Positions 36,101 through 45,100 of a stretch of DNA of 64,000 bases are shown piece by piece (position 1 is the first letter of the stretch; each line of letters opens with the position of its first letter). The notes under the pieces were generated by a model. It was not told the DNA's origin. It did not search any database and worked only from the letters and a program-made list of their open reading frames with translations. The DNA comes from Aporhodopirellula rubra (GTDB lineage: Bacteria; Planctomycetota; Planctomycetia; Pirellulales; Pirellulaceae): assembly GCF_014192335.1 (NCBI RefSeq), contig NZ_JACHXU010000002.1, positions 451,347 to 515,346 of the forward strand, written 5' to 3'. The position numbers and the translations under genes were made by a program.

Positions 36101-36544
36101 TTGTGCGTAGGTACCCGCGAAACCACCGGCAGGATGCTCCGTGTTCGGCTCGACCTTGGTCGGGCGGCCGTCGACGCAACTGATCAACAGGTGATAAACG
36201 TCGCCTGCGATTTCAACGTTCGTCGCCGAGAAGTACGACTCACCGGGCACACGACCGGCCGGACGCAGCACGAACGGCGAGATCAGCTCTTCGGGATAGC
36301 GACAACCGGCGACACCGGCCATCGCGAGCGAAGCTCCCATCAACTGCATCCACCGACGGCGCGAGACACCCTCGGGAAACTCCGACGCCGCGACGGGGAA
36401 CTCACGATGCAGATGATCGTTCACAAACGACTCGTCACCGTTGAGCTCGGACAGACTGCGCCAATAACGCGGGCTAGCCGACCCTGATGTGGCATCAGAA
36501 CCGTTGGCGCCGGACGAAGCGTTGGAGTGCGAAGTGGTGGTCAT
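33128..36544 (-). CDS. actB: Alternative complex III subunit ActB (molybdopterin-oxidoreductase-like plus iron-sulfur domain)
   Basis: 1138 residues. A Tat-type signal (SRRRWMQLMGASLAMAGVAGC, about 60-80) lies behind a long N-terminal extension. Residues about 90-780 resemble molybdopterin oxidoreductases, though in ACIII this part holds no molybdenum cofactor. From about 830 come four iron-sulfur motifs: CLGCNGCVIAC, CMHCETAPCEQVCP, CIGTRYCANNCPYK, and CTYC with ACQAACPTGA, enough for three 4Fe-4S and one 3Fe-4S cluster as in the family. The last 50 residues are a His/Gly/Asp-rich tail (33160-33300) that could bind metal. It passes electrons from quinol towards the hemes of ActA and ActE. 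Confidence 0.95.
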   Translation of the reverse strand: MTTTSHSNASSGANGSDATSGSASPRYWRSLSELNGDESFVNDHLHREFPVAASEFPEGVSRRRWMQLMGASLAMAGVAGCRYPEELISPFVLRPAGRVPGESYFSATNVEIAGDVYHLLISCVDGRPTKVEPNTEHPAGGFAGTYAQASMLGLYDPDRSRGETGVPIHKEEKKRVEADWESFVTYGSALFRSAGKGDGLAVLLGPTTSPTTLRMLSKMQSKFPAATICVYDPIDGGVMAEATKEIFGQEARQNFDFSDAEVIVSLESDFLGNKNSSLVNSRTFSKKRDPNLGEMSRLYVAEGGYTTTGTAADARLAIRPSQMPALLAELGRRVEKAKSGALENAGLAVEAVVEEDQAFNELDAQGRLERFLDSAASDLAAAGDRGVVVVGETLGAEMIAAGVEMNSKLGSFGTIQTFSPAPENALKNRVGLDKLVSKMKGGEVDGLLVVDANVVFTAPGNLDFTEALTHVEHSIYLGAYDDETGAQCEWSLPMCHPFESWGDCIGRDGHYGVCQPQILPLLGGKTPAEVLALMMGETVTDGEQLVRQTANSVTGSAISDRQWRKLLHDGYADDLVVDVQSLEPKSTSVDLPAESPTVALDYDDESFRDRFEVIFTPSESLYDGRFANIGWLQEMPQAVTKLTWDNAAIMSPRSAKALGTKHGLMVALRRGDTTVELPVFEIPGVAPGVVSVAIGYGRKRVGMVGGMPEEDVPTVGVDVSPIRTTDSMMMLAPVEARPRLSEYELCTTQDHWAIDELGRDEAEARSFMLIREGTTELLKKLPQFTESKGPHVPEVGIDGSLWQEPIAAIEESREELPQWGMSIDLTKCLGCNGCVIACQSENNVPIVGKEQVGNSREMHWLRIDRYFQGDEDNADIVQEPVACMHCETAPCEQVCPVAATVHTDEGINAMAYNRCIGTRYCANNCPYKVRRFNYFNYNEDVGVGYGIDAYPGTIESASRKLQALVLNPEVTVRGRGVMEKCTYCVQRVERAKINARKDGGRPVADGEIITACQAACPTGAIEFGNVADPNSRVSKAKADVRTYGMLGQLNVKPRTTYLSRIRNTPISLMTRAQLVDLTTLEAPHHGHGGHGDEGHGDHGHDDHGHEDGHDAHGSDDHGHDEGEKHSRRIRGKFQLPIV

Positions 36545-36622
36545 ATTCTGCAGGGCTGGCTATGCGGTTAGCTGGAAACGATGGAGTCGTCAAACAGACT
36601 GGCTAAAAATAAAAACGCGTTC

Positions 36623-37315
36623 TCAACGGTGACAAACTGCACAGTGAGTTTGCGGATGGATGTTGTATTTTTCGCGATGAGATTTCGCAAACTCTTCTTG
36701 GTCCCAACCTTCAGGCGGCGTCCAATCGAGCTTCGTGACGAACTCCTGCGGGCGGAGGTGCTCGTTCGGATTGCGGTGACAGGTGATGCACCACGCCATC
36801 GACAGTTCTTCGGCTTGATAGACGACTTCCATTTGGTCGATCCGGCCGTGACAGGACTTGCAACTGACACCCGAATTCACGTGCGCGGCGTGATTGAAGT
36901 AGACGAACTCGGGCAGGTTGTGGATTCGCTTCCACGCCATGCTGCGGCCGGTCTTCCAACTCTCGTGAATCGGCTGCAACTTCGCACTGGTCGTGTGCAC
37001 CGCACCGAGAGCCGGCGGCTGGCCGTCTTCTCCGGCAGGCGAGTGACAGTTGACGCACGTCGCCGTCGGCGGAACCGCAGCGTGGGCGGCATCGAAGACG
37101 GTGTTGTGGCAGTACCGACAATCCATCTTCAACTGACCGGCGTGCAACGCGTGGCTGAACGGCACCGGTTGCGTCGGCATGTAGCCGACGTTCAGCGTTT
37201 TCGGATCAGTGATCAGACCACCCATTGCGGCAGCGTAAACGCCACCACCAACGGCGGCTAAACCGAGCACACCCAGGAATGGATTAATCCAACGAGGGAA
37301 CAGAAATCGCTTCAT
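36623..37315 (-). CDS. actA: Alternative complex III pentaheme cytochrome ActA
   Basis: 230 residues from the ATG at 37315 (a GTG at 37351 is also open). One N-terminal helix (FLGVLGLAAVGGGVYAAAMGGL) anchors a periplasmic domain with five CxxCH motifs: CRYCH, CVNCH, CKSCH, CITCH and CAVCH, exactly the ActA count. Extra His residues (FSHALHAG, FNHAAHV) are in place to serve as distal heme ligands. It is the first gene of the act/sco/cox run; the promoter should lie in 37316-37685. Confidence 0.95.
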   Translation of the reverse strand: MKRFLFPRWINPFLGVLGLAAVGGGVYAAAMGGLITDPKTLNVGYMPTQPVPFSHALHAGQLKMDCRYCHNTVFDAAHAAVPPTATCVNCHSPAGEDGQPPALGAVHTTSAKLQPIHESWKTGRSMAWKRIHNLPEFVYFNHAAHVNSGVSCKSCHGRIDQMEVVYQAEELSMAWCITCHRNPNEHLRPQEFVTKLDWTPPEGWDQEEFAKSHREKYNIHPQTHCAVCHR

Positions 37316-37685
37316 GATCGACCTAATGAACTCTGCGGCAAAAAAACTCACGCCCCTGTATCCGAAACCCGAAACCGGGCTCCAGGGGAATCGCCCCTGA
37401 AAACACCCATTCCACGGCGGAACAACGACGTTGCCTGCGAGCGAGAGAATAGAGAGTTGTCATCTAACGAAGATTGAGGGCGGGGATTATCAGCCGCAGA
37501 CCACTCCGGCGACAAGGCCAGCGCTCGATCCGCGACATTGTGTCGCACAGGAGAGTCCATATTGTCGCGGCTGAAAAGGGCGCTTGCGGCCCGTTTGCCC
37601 CGCAAACAAACAGACCGCCCCTCCCAAGCCTCGCCAGCCCCCTAAAACGCCAAATTCAGGAAACTCATCCCACACAAACGAACCG
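37316..37685. other. Upstream region of the act/cox run
   Basis: 370 bases between pyrF and actA, both minus strand. No gene is seen. A 6-bp hairpin (37383-37388 with 37394-37399, CAGGGG/CCCCTG) sits in the presumed actA leader, about 70-80 bases before the start codon. A weak GC hairpin with a T-run on the minus strand (about 37592-37574) might end the pyrF transcript. No clear -35/-10 pair could be read. Confidence 0.4.
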
Positions 37686-38618
37686 CTACGCTCGTAACTG
37701 TTCGTTCATTTCGGCCGTCGCGGCGCGAACGGCGTCCTGCCACCGAGCGTCGCCGAAAGTGCCCGCGAATTCCTTGCGGGCGTGTGCGAAAATGATCCCG
37801 CGCGAGCTGTTAATCACGGCCCCGCGGCCAGACGCATCGAGAGCCGCTTTGACGTCCTTGGCCGCCCCCCCCTGGGCTCCGAAACCGGGCACCAAAAGGA
37901 TGCTGTGTGGCATCGCCGCCCGCAGCTCTACGAGCTGTTCGGGGTAGGTTGCCCCGACGACCGCGCCGATCGGCCCATAACCGTCTGCGTCAAGTCGCCC
38001 CGCGTTGAGCTCTGAGACCAGATCTGCGACGCTGCGATAGACTGTTCGCCCGTCGCATTGCAGGTCCTGGAGATAGCCGCCGCCGGGGTTGGATGTCTTC
38101 ACGAGGACAAAGATCCCCGCCGCCCGCTGGTCGCAAACCTCCACAAACGGCTCCAAACTGTCACGTCCCAAATAGGGACTGACCGTCAACGCGTCCCCGC
38201 CCCAGGGGCTGGCCGTCGCCGGATCTCCACCCGCGGCCGCGACACTGGCGGTGCTGCCGAGATACGCATCGGCGTAGGCGGTCGCCGTGCTGCCGATGTC
38301 ATTCCGCTTGCCATCGGTGATCACGATCAGCCCCGCGTCGGCGGCGTACCGGATGACTTGGCCGAGCGAGACCATCCCGGCCGGGCCGAGCTGTTCGAAA
38401 AAAGCCGCTTGTGGTTTGACGCACGGCACCATCTCTTTCACGACATCGACGATTTCACAGCAAAACTGTGTGTACGCGGCTGCCCAAGCGTCCGGCGTGT
38501 CGCTGCTCACCGCGTCACGGATCGGAGCAGGCAATTGTGCCTTGCGAGGGTCCAGCCCTACGCAGGTGACCGATCCGGTTCGAGTAATGGCTTCGTTGAT
38601 ACGCGTGGAAAAGGTCAT
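37686..38618 (-). CDS. pyrF: Orotidine 5'-phosphate decarboxylase, type 2
   Basis: 310 residues from the ATG at 38618; the longer in-frame extension lacks protein character. It makes UMP from OMP, the last step of pyrimidine synthesis. SVTCVGLDPRK opens the TIM barrel, and the catalytic Asp-Lys-Asp array is in ITDGKRNDIGSTA (about residues 100-112). The form VGATYPEQL and LVPGFGAQGG near the C-terminus and the length over 300 place it with the longer type 2 (Mycobacterium/Myxococcus-like) enzymes, not the short E. coli type. It stands alone, divergent from the gene at 38935. Confidence 0.93.
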   Translation of the reverse strand: MTFSTRINEAITRTGSVTCVGLDPRKAQLPAPIRDAVSSDTPDAWAAAYTQFCCEIVDVVKEMVPCVKPQAAFFEQLGPAGMVSLGQVIRYAADAGLIVITDGKRNDIGSTATAYADAYLGSTASVAAAGGDPATASPWGGDALTVSPYLGRDSLEPFVEVCDQRAAGIFVLVKTSNPGGGYLQDLQCDGRTVYRSVADLVSELNAGRLDADGYGPIGAVVGATYPEQLVELRAAMPHSILLVPGFGAQGGAAKDVKAALDASGRGAVINSSRGIIFAHARKEFAGTFGDARWQDAVRAATAEMNEQLRA

Positions 38619-38934
38619 GGCAATCGTGGGTTGGGCAAAAAGTAATAATGCATAAGAGAAACCGCCACCGAACCGAGGAGTCACACGCGACCGATGGCAC
38701 ACACCGAGATCGACACCTCGCGCACCGGTCGGCGGCGAGGTGAACTCCGAGTCGGCGTCCACAACATAGAAAAACGCCGCCTCGCCAGCGAGCCACCTAT
38801 CAGGGCGGGTATGCTAAAGAACGACTCACTCGTCTTCGTGCTCGTCTCATGTCGTTTGATGCGGTGCCCTCAATCGAACTGTGCGTCGGTCACGAAGACT
38901 TTTGCGCCTGCCACGAAATTTCCCCACGTTCGTC
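38619..38934. other. Divergent intergenic region (pyrF / coiled-coil protein gene)
   Basis: 316 bases expected to hold promoters in both directions. An AT-rich patch on the pyrF side (about 38640-38655) could include a -10 element but no convincing -35 accompanies it. No coding signal. Confidence 0.35.
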
Positions 38935-40845
38935 ATGCCACACACCGCCCAGGATCTTTTCCGCCAAATCGATGACGAGATCGCTTCGGCGGGCGGATTG
39001 ATCGAATCAATCCGCCAATCGAACCGAGCCGCTGCCCATCGCACGACGGCATTAATCGAGAAACGCACCGACGCCTTCGTCCGATTGGCCAAACACTACC
39101 TGCCCGATCTCTCGCGCCAGACGCTCGCCGACGCCTGGCACGAAGTCCACGGCAGGATCCGCGAAGTCATGCTCGCCCAGGCCGACACGTGCCGACAATT
39201 GCAGTGGGAACTGACTCGGCTCGACGCCCGCTGCGAAAAACTCACTCGCCAACTCGACGAAACAAACCAGCGGTTCGAGAAAGCCCGGCGGGACCTGATG
39301 TCCAAAACGGGCAGCTTTCAAAAGACGCTCCGCGAAGATCCCGAGATCGCTCGACTGTCGGCCGCGATCACCGAAGTGGATCGCGAAGTTCAATACGGAA
39401 TCACGTCGCTCGAAATGGTCACCGCCGACGCCAAACAAAAACTGCCCGACTTCGAAGAGTGCGATCTCTTCCGCTACCTGCGCGAGCAACGTTACGGTAC
39501 ACCGGAGTACCACCAAACCGGGTTCGAACGACGCTGGGACCGCTGGATCGCAAAGCTAATTAATTTCGACAAAGCCAACGCGAGCTACGAATACCTCACC
39601 GAAGCCCCCGCATCGATCAGCGATCTGATTCGAAAGAAACAAGCACGCTACAAACAACTGCTCGTCGCTCTGGAAACTGCTCGCACCCGTGCCGCCGAGC
39701 AACACGGCATCGAAGAACAAACGCGACTGCGAGACCAACTCGCCGAGGAAGTCGAATCGCTCGAACGTGAATGCACCGAAGCCACCTGGGACCGATCCAT
39801 TCTCGAAGCGGACCTGCAATCGGCCGAAGACATCAACGGCAAGTACTACGAACGTGCGCTGTCGATCTACACCGAGTTCCTCAAATCGTCGGAACCCGAC
39901 ACTCTCGTGATTTATGCCGCGTGCACCGAATCACCGCTCGATGATGAGATCTGTGCACGGATCCGAAGCCTGCAATCCGAGATCGAAAACGAACGCGCCG
40001 ACTCAGTCGCTCACGCAGAACGAATCGTCGAACTCGGCAAGTACCGCGCCGGACTGAGCGAGCTTTCACGAATGCTGCGGAACCACATCCGGCATTCATC
40101 CAGCGAGATCCGACTACGTGACGACTTCCGCTTCGATATCGTGCTGAGCGACATGCGTGACCTACACTTGTCACCAATGAAGACGTGGCGGCGGTTACTC
40201 GCCGCGATCAGCGATCCCATTCGCAGCGTTCCGGCGGCAAGCCGTGCATTCACATCCACCCCTACGTCGCAAGACAACATCACGTCGCAAACCAACACCA
40301 CCGAGAACGACTTCGGCCCCGTCGATGCCTTGTTCCTCGCCGCATCGCAGAACTCGCCCAACGTGATTAGCGGCGGTCCGTGCGATCCGTCGGGGATCCT
40401 GGTCCGCCCCGATCGTGAACCGTCGATGCAAGCCGGACATCCGATGTTCGACACCCTCGCGATCTGTCGCAGCGAAACGGAATCGAAATACATTCTCTCG
40501 TTGTTACAACTTCATGGCATCCGTTGCTTCACGCACAACCACCAACTCGACCTTTCCACGCCCGCGGTCAGTGCACACGGCGGCACATGGGAAGGCAACG
40601 CACGACGGCAACTCGCGAACGCGGCAACCGAACAAGCCGCAGGATGCGATACGACGCCGCATCTCGACGCACTGGATTTCTCCAGCGTCGTTGTCGAGTC
40701 GGCCCGGTTCAATGAAGCCCGGCATCGATTGCTCGTCGAATTGCGACTCCATGACACCGCGTGGGATTGCCCGGCATGCGGCTCCTCGGTCGACCGTGGC
40801 TACCATCACTGCTGGCGATGCGGACGCACCAAGCCGATGGTTTAA
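38935..40845 (+). CDS. Coiled-coil protein with C-terminal DUF2007-like and zinc-ribbon modules
   Basis: 636 residues from the ATG at 38935 (the open frame reaches a GTG at 38881). Residues about 1-400 are almost all helical and charged, with long heptad-like stretches (RQLQWELTRLDARCEKLTRQLDETNQRFEKARRDL begins one). After a Ser/Thr/Asn-rich linker (about 425-500), the part MFDTLAICRSETESKYILSLLQLHGIRCF looks like a DUF2007 putative signal-transducing domain. The chain ends with a zinc ribbon, CPACGSSVDRGYHHCWRCG. No signal peptide or membrane helix, so it is cytoplasmic. Function unknown; a scaffold or sensor role is a guess. The gene at 40932 follows by 86 bases. Confidence 0.6.
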   Translation: MPHTAQDLFRQIDDEIASAGGLIESIRQSNRAAAHRTTALIEKRTDAFVRLAKHYLPDLSRQTLADAWHEVHGRIREVMLAQADTCRQLQWELTRLDARCEKLTRQLDETNQRFEKARRDLMSKTGSFQKTLREDPEIARLSAAITEVDREVQYGITSLEMVTADAKQKLPDFEECDLFRYLREQRYGTPEYHQTGFERRWDRWIAKLINFDKANASYEYLTEAPASISDLIRKKQARYKQLLVALETARTRAAEQHGIEEQTRLRDQLAEEVESLERECTEATWDRSILEADLQSAEDINGKYYERALSIYTEFLKSSEPDTLVIYAACTESPLDDEICARIRSLQSEIENERADSVAHAERIVELGKYRAGLSELSRMLRNHIRHSSSEIRLRDDFRFDIVLSDMRDLHLSPMKTWRRLLAAISDPIRSVPAASRAFTSTPTSQDNITSQTNTTENDFGPVDALFLAASQNSPNVISGGPCDPSGILVRPDREPSMQAGHPMFDTLAICRSETESKYILSLLQLHGIRCFTHNHQLDLSTPAVSAHGGTWEGNARRQLANAATEQAAGCDTTPHLDALDFSSVVVESARFNEARHRLLVELRLHDTAWDCPACGSSVDRGYHHCWRCGRTKPMV

Positions 40846-40931
40846 TCGGGTTCAGACGGCAAAACGCCAGCCAGAAAGCCCTTCGGTTTGATTTCGCACA
40901 CGCAAACAATCCGCCCGCTCGATCGCTTACA

Positions 40932-42044
40932 ATGGGAACACCCGTTTCCCGTTCGATAGCAGAAGACGTGAAGAGCATGATGAACTGGAGCCATGAAATC
41001 GACGACGCGATCCAAACCAGCGATCCTCGTCTATCAAACTTCAAGATCACGCGACTGCACTGGCTACTTTCCAACGCCTTGTCCGAGGAACTCGGCCACG
41101 ACGTCGGCGCCAATTTTCATTCGTGGGCGGTCTGGGGTTCTCGCAAGGCCGGCGTTACGATCCGCCAAGCCGATCGAGACCAGGCATCCCGTGACGCGAC
41201 AATTGTTGCCGGCATCGTCGGTGGACTCGTTGGCGTTGTGGTCGGATGGGCCGTCGCTCGAACATCAACGATCAGCCTGCCAACCTCCATCATGACCTGG
41301 GTCACGATCGGAACCATCACCGGCGGCATTTGCGGTTGGCTGCTGGCGCGTTACACACGCGTTCGCGCCGCCTCGCTGATATTGCGAGGCAACCGGATCG
41401 TGCTCGATGACATCGGACGCGTCACGGCGAGCTATCTGAATTTCCTCTCTCGTTCCCGATCGTTACCCGCCGAAACAGCCGACTTTGCATCATGGCGTGC
41501 GTCACTACGACCGGGCAAAAGCGAAGACGACGGGCAAGACCTGCTCGCCCGAGCGTTCTCCTGTTACGAGCAAGCACGCACGAGCGACGACGCAAAAACC
41601 AAACACGAGCAAACGTACTTCGGAAACTGCCTCGCGGTCTTGCATGAACACTACCGCCTCCAACCGATCATCGCCCGGTCACTGCCGTTTCTCATCAGCA
41701 GATGTGTTACCCAACGCTTGATGACCTACAGCGTCGGCGAAACACAACTCGCCGTCCATGATGACGTCCCGCCATTGGACGAGACGACGTTTCCACCCAC
41801 CCTGATGAAGATCCAATCGATCGAACTGGGCGAGTTCCTCCACGGAAGCCACGGATGGGACGTCGGCCGTGATCAATTGACCGACACCAAAGCACACGCC
41901 TGGACCGACCTGCATCAACGCATGGGCTACATCGTCAACCTGTTCCGAACTCGCCACCTTTCGCCCGACGTCGTCGCCTCACCCTACGACGACGATCAGC
42001 TAAGCGACATCGCCGAAGGAAAGCTCCCACAACAACCGTGGTAG
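40932..42044 (+). CDS. Hypothetical membrane protein
   Basis: 370 residues from the ATG at 40932; an ATG at 40977 (MMNWSHEIDD) has a slightly better purine-rich lead. No family recognised. A soluble N-terminal part is followed by two close hydrophobic helices (ATIVAGIVGGLVGVVVGWAVA and IMTWVTIGTITGGICGWLLA, about residues 95-150), then a long soluble part of about 215 residues with HEHYRLQPIIARSLPFLISRCVTQRLMTY. The helical hairpin suggests an inner-membrane anchor with both ends in the cytoplasm. It may be co-transcribed with the coiled-coil gene before it, and it converges on the giant gene. Confidence 0.55.
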   Translation: MGTPVSRSIAEDVKSMMNWSHEIDDAIQTSDPRLSNFKITRLHWLLSNALSEELGHDVGANFHSWAVWGSRKAGVTIRQADRDQASRDATIVAGIVGGLVGVVVGWAVARTSTISLPTSIMTWVTIGTITGGICGWLLARYTRVRAASLILRGNRIVLDDIGRVTASYLNFLSRSRSLPAETADFASWRASLRPGKSEDDGQDLLARAFSCYEQARTSDDAKTKHEQTYFGNCLAVLHEHYRLQPIIARSLPFLISRCVTQRLMTYSVGETQLAVHDDVPPLDETTFPPTLMKIQSIELGEFLHGSHGWDVGRDQLTDTKAHAWTDLHQRMGYIVNLFRTRHLSPDVVASPYDDDQLSDIAEGKLPQQPW

Positions 42045-42194
42045 CGTCCGCCTCCCACCATACTTCCACGATGAAAACACTCATTAACCGAAAACGGGCA
42101 CGTTGAGATCCGCGTGGCGACTCGGACGCTCACTCAACACAGTCGCCCCGATATCGCCGCCCGATATCGCACTCATGATCGCCACCCGAACTCA

Positions 42195-45100
42195 CTATCC
42201 GAACAACTCTTCGATCGCGATGTCCCAGTCCGCCGTGAACGGCGATTCTTCATCGCTCGCTTTTCCATCCGTGCTCGAGACACTCGAACGTGCCGCGGGT
42301 CGTGTTGACGCCGTCGTATTACCACCGCGAGCCACGAATTTTGCCTGCTCATGTATCGTGCGTGGGTCATCAAAGCCGACCGATGCGGTCGCGATCTCAT
42401 GATGGTCGTCGTCCGCACGATTGCCAAACGACTCGCCTTCCGCGTCGGGCGACGGGCCCTGCTCGAACACCAAATGATTAATAACCATCAGAGCATCCAA
42501 CGCGGTCACCCGTTCGTCGCCACTGACGTCGAAATAGTATTTCTCATCAATCCCGCCATTGGTTCCTATACCGAAGTCGTTGGTAGGATCGACCGGTATC
42601 GAACTGGCGTTGGCGCCCGCGGAGTTCAAGAGGTTGATGATGTTCAACGCATCGAGCGAAGTGACCAGACCGCTCGCGTTAACGTCGTATCGGTTGCGAG
42701 GGTTTTCGAGGCGGCTGCGCACCGTATTGACCGAGATCTGCGTCGGCAAACTCTTGATACCATTTTGGTCATCGACGGTGACAGTAATTGAGTCCACTGC
42801 GACTGCCCCGGGATCCGGCGTATACACGATCCGCCCCTCGACGATTTCCACCGATCCGCCGTGAGGACCATAGAATTCCGCCGGGTTCGTCCCTGGAATC
42901 GGCCCGCTCAGGATTGTGATCGTTGTTAGATCCAAAGGCGTCTGAGAAACGAAATGGGATTCGAGATCGACCGTCACATCTCGATCCACCGAGGTACCGG
43001 CAACAATCGTTGCCCCAAAAGGTCTCGCAAACAAGCCAACGGGGGTCTGTTCGCTCGCTGCATTCTCGTTGTCCATCACGATATAGACAAACGAGTCTTG
43101 ACCGGTGAATGATGCGAAAGGCATGAACGTCAAAACGCCATCCTCTCTGACGAGTTCCCCAAACTGAGGCGGTGTCACGACAATGATGGTCGACGGGACC
43201 ACTTCACCATCAACATCAAAGTCATTTGCAAACGGATCGATCACCGTGCTGCCTTCGACATTGACCGCAATCAAATCAGCTACCGCGACGGGCGTCTCAT
43301 TCGTATTGCCGACAACGATCGAGAACTCCGCGTTGGCCGATGCGCTACTGGGGTCAGTCGCCACGACCTGCACCTCGATCGCCCCCACGTCCTCATCGGC
43401 TGGCGTCCCAACGAAGGCACGCGTCGCGGGCGTGAAAGTCAACCAAGTTGGAAGGTCATCACCACTGGCGAGCGTCACAGTGTAAACGAGCGCATCGCCA
43501 TCAACATCGAGGAAAGTCTCAAGCGAAACAGTGAAACGAAACTCGAAATCTTCCGTCGCCGTTTGGTCTTCGATTGCGTTGACTAGTTGAGGCGAATCGT
43601 TCGTGTTTTCGACAGCGATCGTAAACTCATCCGTCGCCGTCGCGTTGCTAGGATCCGATGCAACAATCTTCACCCCCAACGTTCCCACGTCATCATTTGC
43701 GGGTGTCCCAACAAACGTGCGTGTTGCAGACACGAACGTCAACCAAGCAGGAAGCGGCGAACCGTCGGCGAGCGTCGCGGCATAGCTGATCTCGTCACCG
43801 TCGACATCGACAAACGTGTCGGCTGCGAACATGAAACTGAATTCAGAATCTTCGCTTGCCGTTTGATCGGCGATCTCACTCACCCGCTGTGGCACATCGT
43901 TCGTATTGTGAACCACAATCGAAAACTCATCCGTTGCCGACGTATCAATCGGGTCTGTCGCAACAACTTTCACGTCCAGCGTTCCCACGTCTTCATTTGC
44001 CGGCGTCCCCACGAACGCGCGTGTCACAGGCACGAACGTCAACCACGCAGGAAGCGGCGAACCGTCGGCAAGCGTCGCGGCATAGCTGATCTCGTCACCG
44101 TCGACATCGACAAACGTGTCGGCTGCGAACATGAAACTAAATTCAGAATCTTCGCTTGCCGTTTGATCGGCGATCTCAAACATCCGCTGCGGCACATCGT
44201 TCGTGTTGTGAACCAAAATCGAAAACTCAGCCGATGCCGACGTATCACCCGGGTCTGTCGCAACAACCTTCACGTCCAGCGCTCCCACGTCTTCATTTCC
44301 CGGCGTCCCCATGAACGTGCGAGTCACAGGCACGAACGTCAACCAAGCAGGAAGCGGCGAACCGTCGGCAAGCGTCGCTGCATAGCTGATCTCGTCACCA
44401 TCGACATCGACAAACGTGTCGGCTGCAAACATGAAACTGAATTCAGAATCTTCGCTTGCCGTTTGATCGGCGATCTCAATCACCTGCTGCGGCACATCGT
44501 TCGTGTTGTGAACCACAATCGAAAACTCATCCGTTGCCGACGCATCGCTCGGGTCTGTTGCGACAATCATCACGTCTAGCGTTCCCACGTCATCATTCCC
44601 GGGTGTACCGCTAAACGCACGTGTCGCGGACGTGAATATCAGCCAGTCCGGCAAAGACGCTCCATCGACAAGTGTCGCGGTGTAGTCCAATTCATCACCG
44701 TCAACATCGTTGAACGTGTCGATGTCAAACACGAAGCTGAATTCGGAATCCTCCAGAGCTGCTTGGTCTGCGATCCCGTTCTCGAGTTGTGGCGGGTCAT
44801 TTTTACCGAGAACAAGAATTGAGAACTCAGCTGTGACTTTGGTATTGATCAAATCGGCCGCCGTCACCTTCACACCAACCGTTCCGACGTCGTCAATCCC
44901 AGGCGTGCCGCTGAAAAAGCGTGTCGCGGGCGTAAAAACGAGCCAATCAGGAAGCGGCGAGCCATCAGAAAGCGACGCGGAATAAGTGAGCTCTTCGCCG
45001 TCAACGTCAACGAACGTATCGCCGGCAAAGGTGTAACTGAACTCAGAATCTTCCAATGCCGTTTGATCGGCGATTTCGTTGGCGAGCTGTGGTTTGTCGT

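Noticed and set aside
37316-37351. GTG start at 37351 for ActA
   Set aside because: The ATG at 37315 has an AGG ribosome site and places the membrane helix at the normal distance from the N-terminus.
42116-42147. GGCGACT/AGTCGCC inverted repeat between the convergent genes as a terminator
   Set aside because: The loop is 18 bases and there is no T-run on either side.
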